The notes beneath the pieces were generated by a model. That model saw only the letters and a program-made list of their open reading frames with translations. It had not been told where the DNA came from and ran no database searches. A DNA stretch of 6,666 nucleotides from an uncultured Bacteroidales bacterium (GTDB lineage: Bacteria; Bacteroidota; Bacteroidia; Bacteroidales; Paludibacteraceae): contig CAIUKZ010000223.1 in NCBI GenBank assembly GCA_903899865.1, forward strand, positions 1 to 6,666, given 5' to 3'. A program made the translations under genes and the position numbers. Below, piece by piece: positions 5,363-6,666 of the stretch (positions are counted from its first letter, which is position 1; the number at the start of each line of letters is the position of its first letter).

Positions 5363-6418
5363 ATGATTAGAAAACACAATTGTCATTTTATACTACTCTG
5401 TTTCGGGCTTATTTTATTGTCCTGCAACGACAAAACAGTAATCGACAAATCAACCGACCTAAATATTATTACAAACCCCATTATTTCATACAATGATACA
5501 TCCGCTATTTGTGGTGGTGAAGTACAATCGGGTATTGAGACTCTTATCCTTGACAAGGGGATTTGTTGGAGCAGAAATCCAAACCCCACTTTTGCAAACT
5601 ACCACATCACCGCAGGGTCAGGACATGGCAAATTTTCCAGAACAATTACTGTACTTGATCCTAACACCCAATATTACTTCCGAACTTATGCAATTAGTTC
5701 CAAAGACACTACTTATGGTAATATCATAGGTCTAATCACGAAAATGAGCCCACAATACATCTTCAATCCAAAATTGAAATATGGAACTGTATCTGACAAT
5801 GAAGGAAACTCTTACAAAACAATACAGATTGGAAATCAGACTTGGATGGCACAAAATCTTAGAGCCACAAAGTATCAAAATGGAGATCAAATACCGTTAG
5901 TCTCTGACATCCAAACATGGTTAAAAAGCACTACCCCTTGTCAGGCAGCTTATTCATTCAATGAGAATGGTGACAGCCTAAGTAAATATGGCAGGTATTA
6001 CAACTGGTACGTTTTAGCAGACAAACGAAAAATTGCTCCAAGTGGCTGGCATGTGGCTTCTGAAAATGACTGGGAAATATTATCAAATTATTTGACTGCG
6101 AATGGCTATAATTTAAATGAAAATGCAACTGATAAAGACATTGCCAAAGCCTTAGCCGCACAAAGTGGGTGGAAATATTCTGACAATTGGAGTGTGGGTG
6201 ACCTGCAATTTTGGAATAACAAGTCAGGATTTAGTGCGCTCCCTGCTGGGATTCTAAACAATCAAAGTAGCTTGCCATACGAATCTGCATATTGGTGGAG
6301 CTATTCTGAAATTCAAAACTTCAACTGTCGATTTCTTAGCTATAAGTCAGCTATATTAACCGGAACTTACGTTTCTCAATTTTGCGGACTAAGTGTAAGA
6401 TGTGTGAAAGACGAATAA
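5363..6418 (+). CDS. Lipoprotein with one Fn3-like module and a FISUMP domain (third paralog)
   Basis: 351 residues, starting 6 bases after the preceding stop. The signal peptide has lipobox LLSC with acylated Cys21, followed by NDK, a slightly acidic start that could suit surface display. One Fn3-like module covers about 34-126 (GICWSRNPNPTF, YYFRTYAISSKDTTYG). The FISUMP domain covers about 140-350: YKTIQIGNQTWMAQNL (151-166), KYGRYYNWY (208-216), PSGWHVAS (226-233), NKSGFSALPAG (286-296), YWWSYSE (310-316) and LSVRCVKD (343-350). GWHVAS replaces the more usual GWHVPT. Cys50/Cys68 and Cys193/Cys347 match the sibling pairs. It is the last gene of the + strand cluster; possible transcript-end structures lie just downstream. 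Confidence 0.92.
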   Translation: MIRKHNCHFILLCFGLILLSCNDKTVIDKSTDLNIITNPIISYNDTSAICGGEVQSGIETLILDKGICWSRNPNPTFANYHITAGSGHGKFSRTITVLDPNTQYYFRTYAISSKDTTYGNIIGLITKMSPQYIFNPKLKYGTVSDNEGNSYKTIQIGNQTWMAQNLRATKYQNGDQIPLVSDIQTWLKSTTPCQAAYSFNENGDSLSKYGRYYNWYVLADKRKIAPSGWHVASENDWEILSNYLTANGYNLNENATDKDIAKALAAQSGWKYSDNWSVGDLQFWNNKSGFSALPAGILNNQSSLPYESAYWWSYSEIQNFNCRFLSYKSAILTGTYVSQFCGLSVRCVKDE

Positions 6419-6423
6419 AAACA

Positions 6424-6491
6424 CTGTTATTGCAGATCACCAATCAATAAGAAAACCATCGGGTATTCCAATACAAAAGGTTTAATAACAG
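6424..6491 (+). other. Nested inverted repeats after the last lipoprotein gene
   Basis: CTGTTATT (6424-6431) pairs perfectly with AATAACAG (6484-6491). Inside, AAACC (6453-6457) pairs with GGTTT (6479-6483), directly adjoining the outer arm, and GTATT (6463-6467) pairs with AATAC (6470-6474). TTATTG (6427-6432) can instead pair with CAATAA (6445-6450). These may form the 3' end structure of the lipoprotein transcript, but no T-run follows, so a standard intrinsic terminator is not supported. Chance pairing is possible. Confidence 0.3.
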
Positions 6492-6507
6492 CATGATGTT
6501 GCTACTT

Positions 6508-6529
6508 AAAAAAAAGAATGAACATTCTT
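6508..6529 (-). terminator. Probable intrinsic terminator for a convergent minus-strand gene
   Basis: Read on the minus strand, AAGAATG, a TT turn and CATTCTT form a perfect 7-bp stem that runs into a stretch of eight T (opposite 6508-6515, the last two of which belong to the stem). It sits 37 bases past the stop of the partial minus-strand reading frame. The stem is short and AT-rich, so efficiency is uncertain. Confidence 0.5.
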
Positions 6530-6566
6530 AATTAGCAGACAACAATCAGTTCTGCAAACCCAAAAG

Positions 6567-6666
6567 TCACTTTGAACAATCAAGTCCCCTACCCAAGCGT
6601 TCAATAACTGTACCTACATTTCCTGCTTTTTTATTTTCATAATGAGGTATTAATGGTCTATTTTGC
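6567..6666 (-). CDS. 3' end of an unidentified convergent gene (partial)
   Basis: A minus-strand frame is open from the right edge of the window to a TGA at 6567-6569 and encodes 32 residues, including IPHYENKKAGNVGTVIERLG and ending LDCSK. The composition is ordinary for a soluble protein, and an intrinsic-terminator-like hairpin lies just after the stop. I do not recognise the family. The fragment is too short to exclude a chance open frame; the start lies outside the window. Confidence 0.35.
   Translation of the reverse strand, partial: QNRPLIPHYENKKAGNVGTVIERLGRGLDCSK

Larger units (their letters stand above)
2923..6418 (+). repeat. Tandem array of three FISUMP lipoprotein paralogs
   Basis: Three adjacent genes share the order lipobox, Fn3-like module(s), FISUMP domain. 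FISUMP cores lie at about 3616-4272, 4697-5350 and 5780-6412. Gaps of 1 and 6 bases indicate a single transcript. Repeated blocks (YKTI.IG.QTWMA.NL, YQNGD.IP, KxGRxYNWY, GWHx) show origin by duplication, while the divergence indicates the duplications are not recent. Confidence 0.85.

Noticed and set aside
5383..6161. Short open frames inside the third lipoprotein gene (minus 5383-5589 and 5958-6161, plus 5493-5729)
   Set aside because: All lie within a strongly supported coding frame and have compositions typical of out-of-frame translation.
4144..6391. Diversity-generating retroelement acting on the FISUMP C-termini
   Set aside because: No reverse transcriptase or template repeat is visible in the window, and the variation is among old paralogs, so it remains only a check to run outside the window.
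6490..6515. AGCA...TGCT hairpin followed by A8 as a + strand terminator
   Set aside because: A 4-bp stem followed by A rather than T on the + strand does not fit an intrinsic terminator.

Overview
The window looks like an AT-rich chromosomal stretch from a member of the Bacteroidota. The evidence is a FecI-type ECF sigma factor with a hydrophobic C-terminal tail, a FecR-type anti-sigma factor with the C-terminal domain usual in this phylum, an STN domain protein, three lipoproteins carrying the 'Fibrobacter succinogenes major paralogous' (FISUMP) domain, a TAnnTTTG-type -7 promoter box, and starts without clear Shine-Dalgarno sequences. I cannot name the genus.

Layout, all six complete genes on the + strand: a leader with a candidate promoter and a nested hairpin (1-142); an ECF sigma factor (143-700); a FecR-like transmembrane anti-sigma factor (706-1728); an exported protein with an N-terminal STN domain, a low-complexity Asn-rich linker and a probable small beta-barrel (1743-2801); a 121-base gap that opens with an 18-bp perfect palindrome; and three closely packed paralogous lipoproteins (2923-4278, 4280-5356, 5363-6418). 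Each lipoprotein has one or two Fn3-like modules followed by a FISUMP domain. The last 248 bases hold inverted repeats and what looks like the 3' end of a convergent minus-strand gene with its own intrinsic terminator. No stretch over 300 bases lacks a gene.

The first three genes resemble a FecI/FecR trans-envelope signalling cassette, with one striking change. Where a TonB-dependent receptor with an STN domain is expected, there is a 352-residue protein with the STN domain but no room for a plug and 22-strand barrel. My inference is a TonB-receptor-less signalling system. A small outer-membrane protein would contact FecR through its STN domain and release the sigma factor, and the three FISUMP lipoproteins would be the regulated output, the ligand-sensing partners, or both. 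Gene order and domain content support this; function is not shown by the sequence.

No RNA gene, CRISPR array, insertion sequence or reverse transcriptase was seen.
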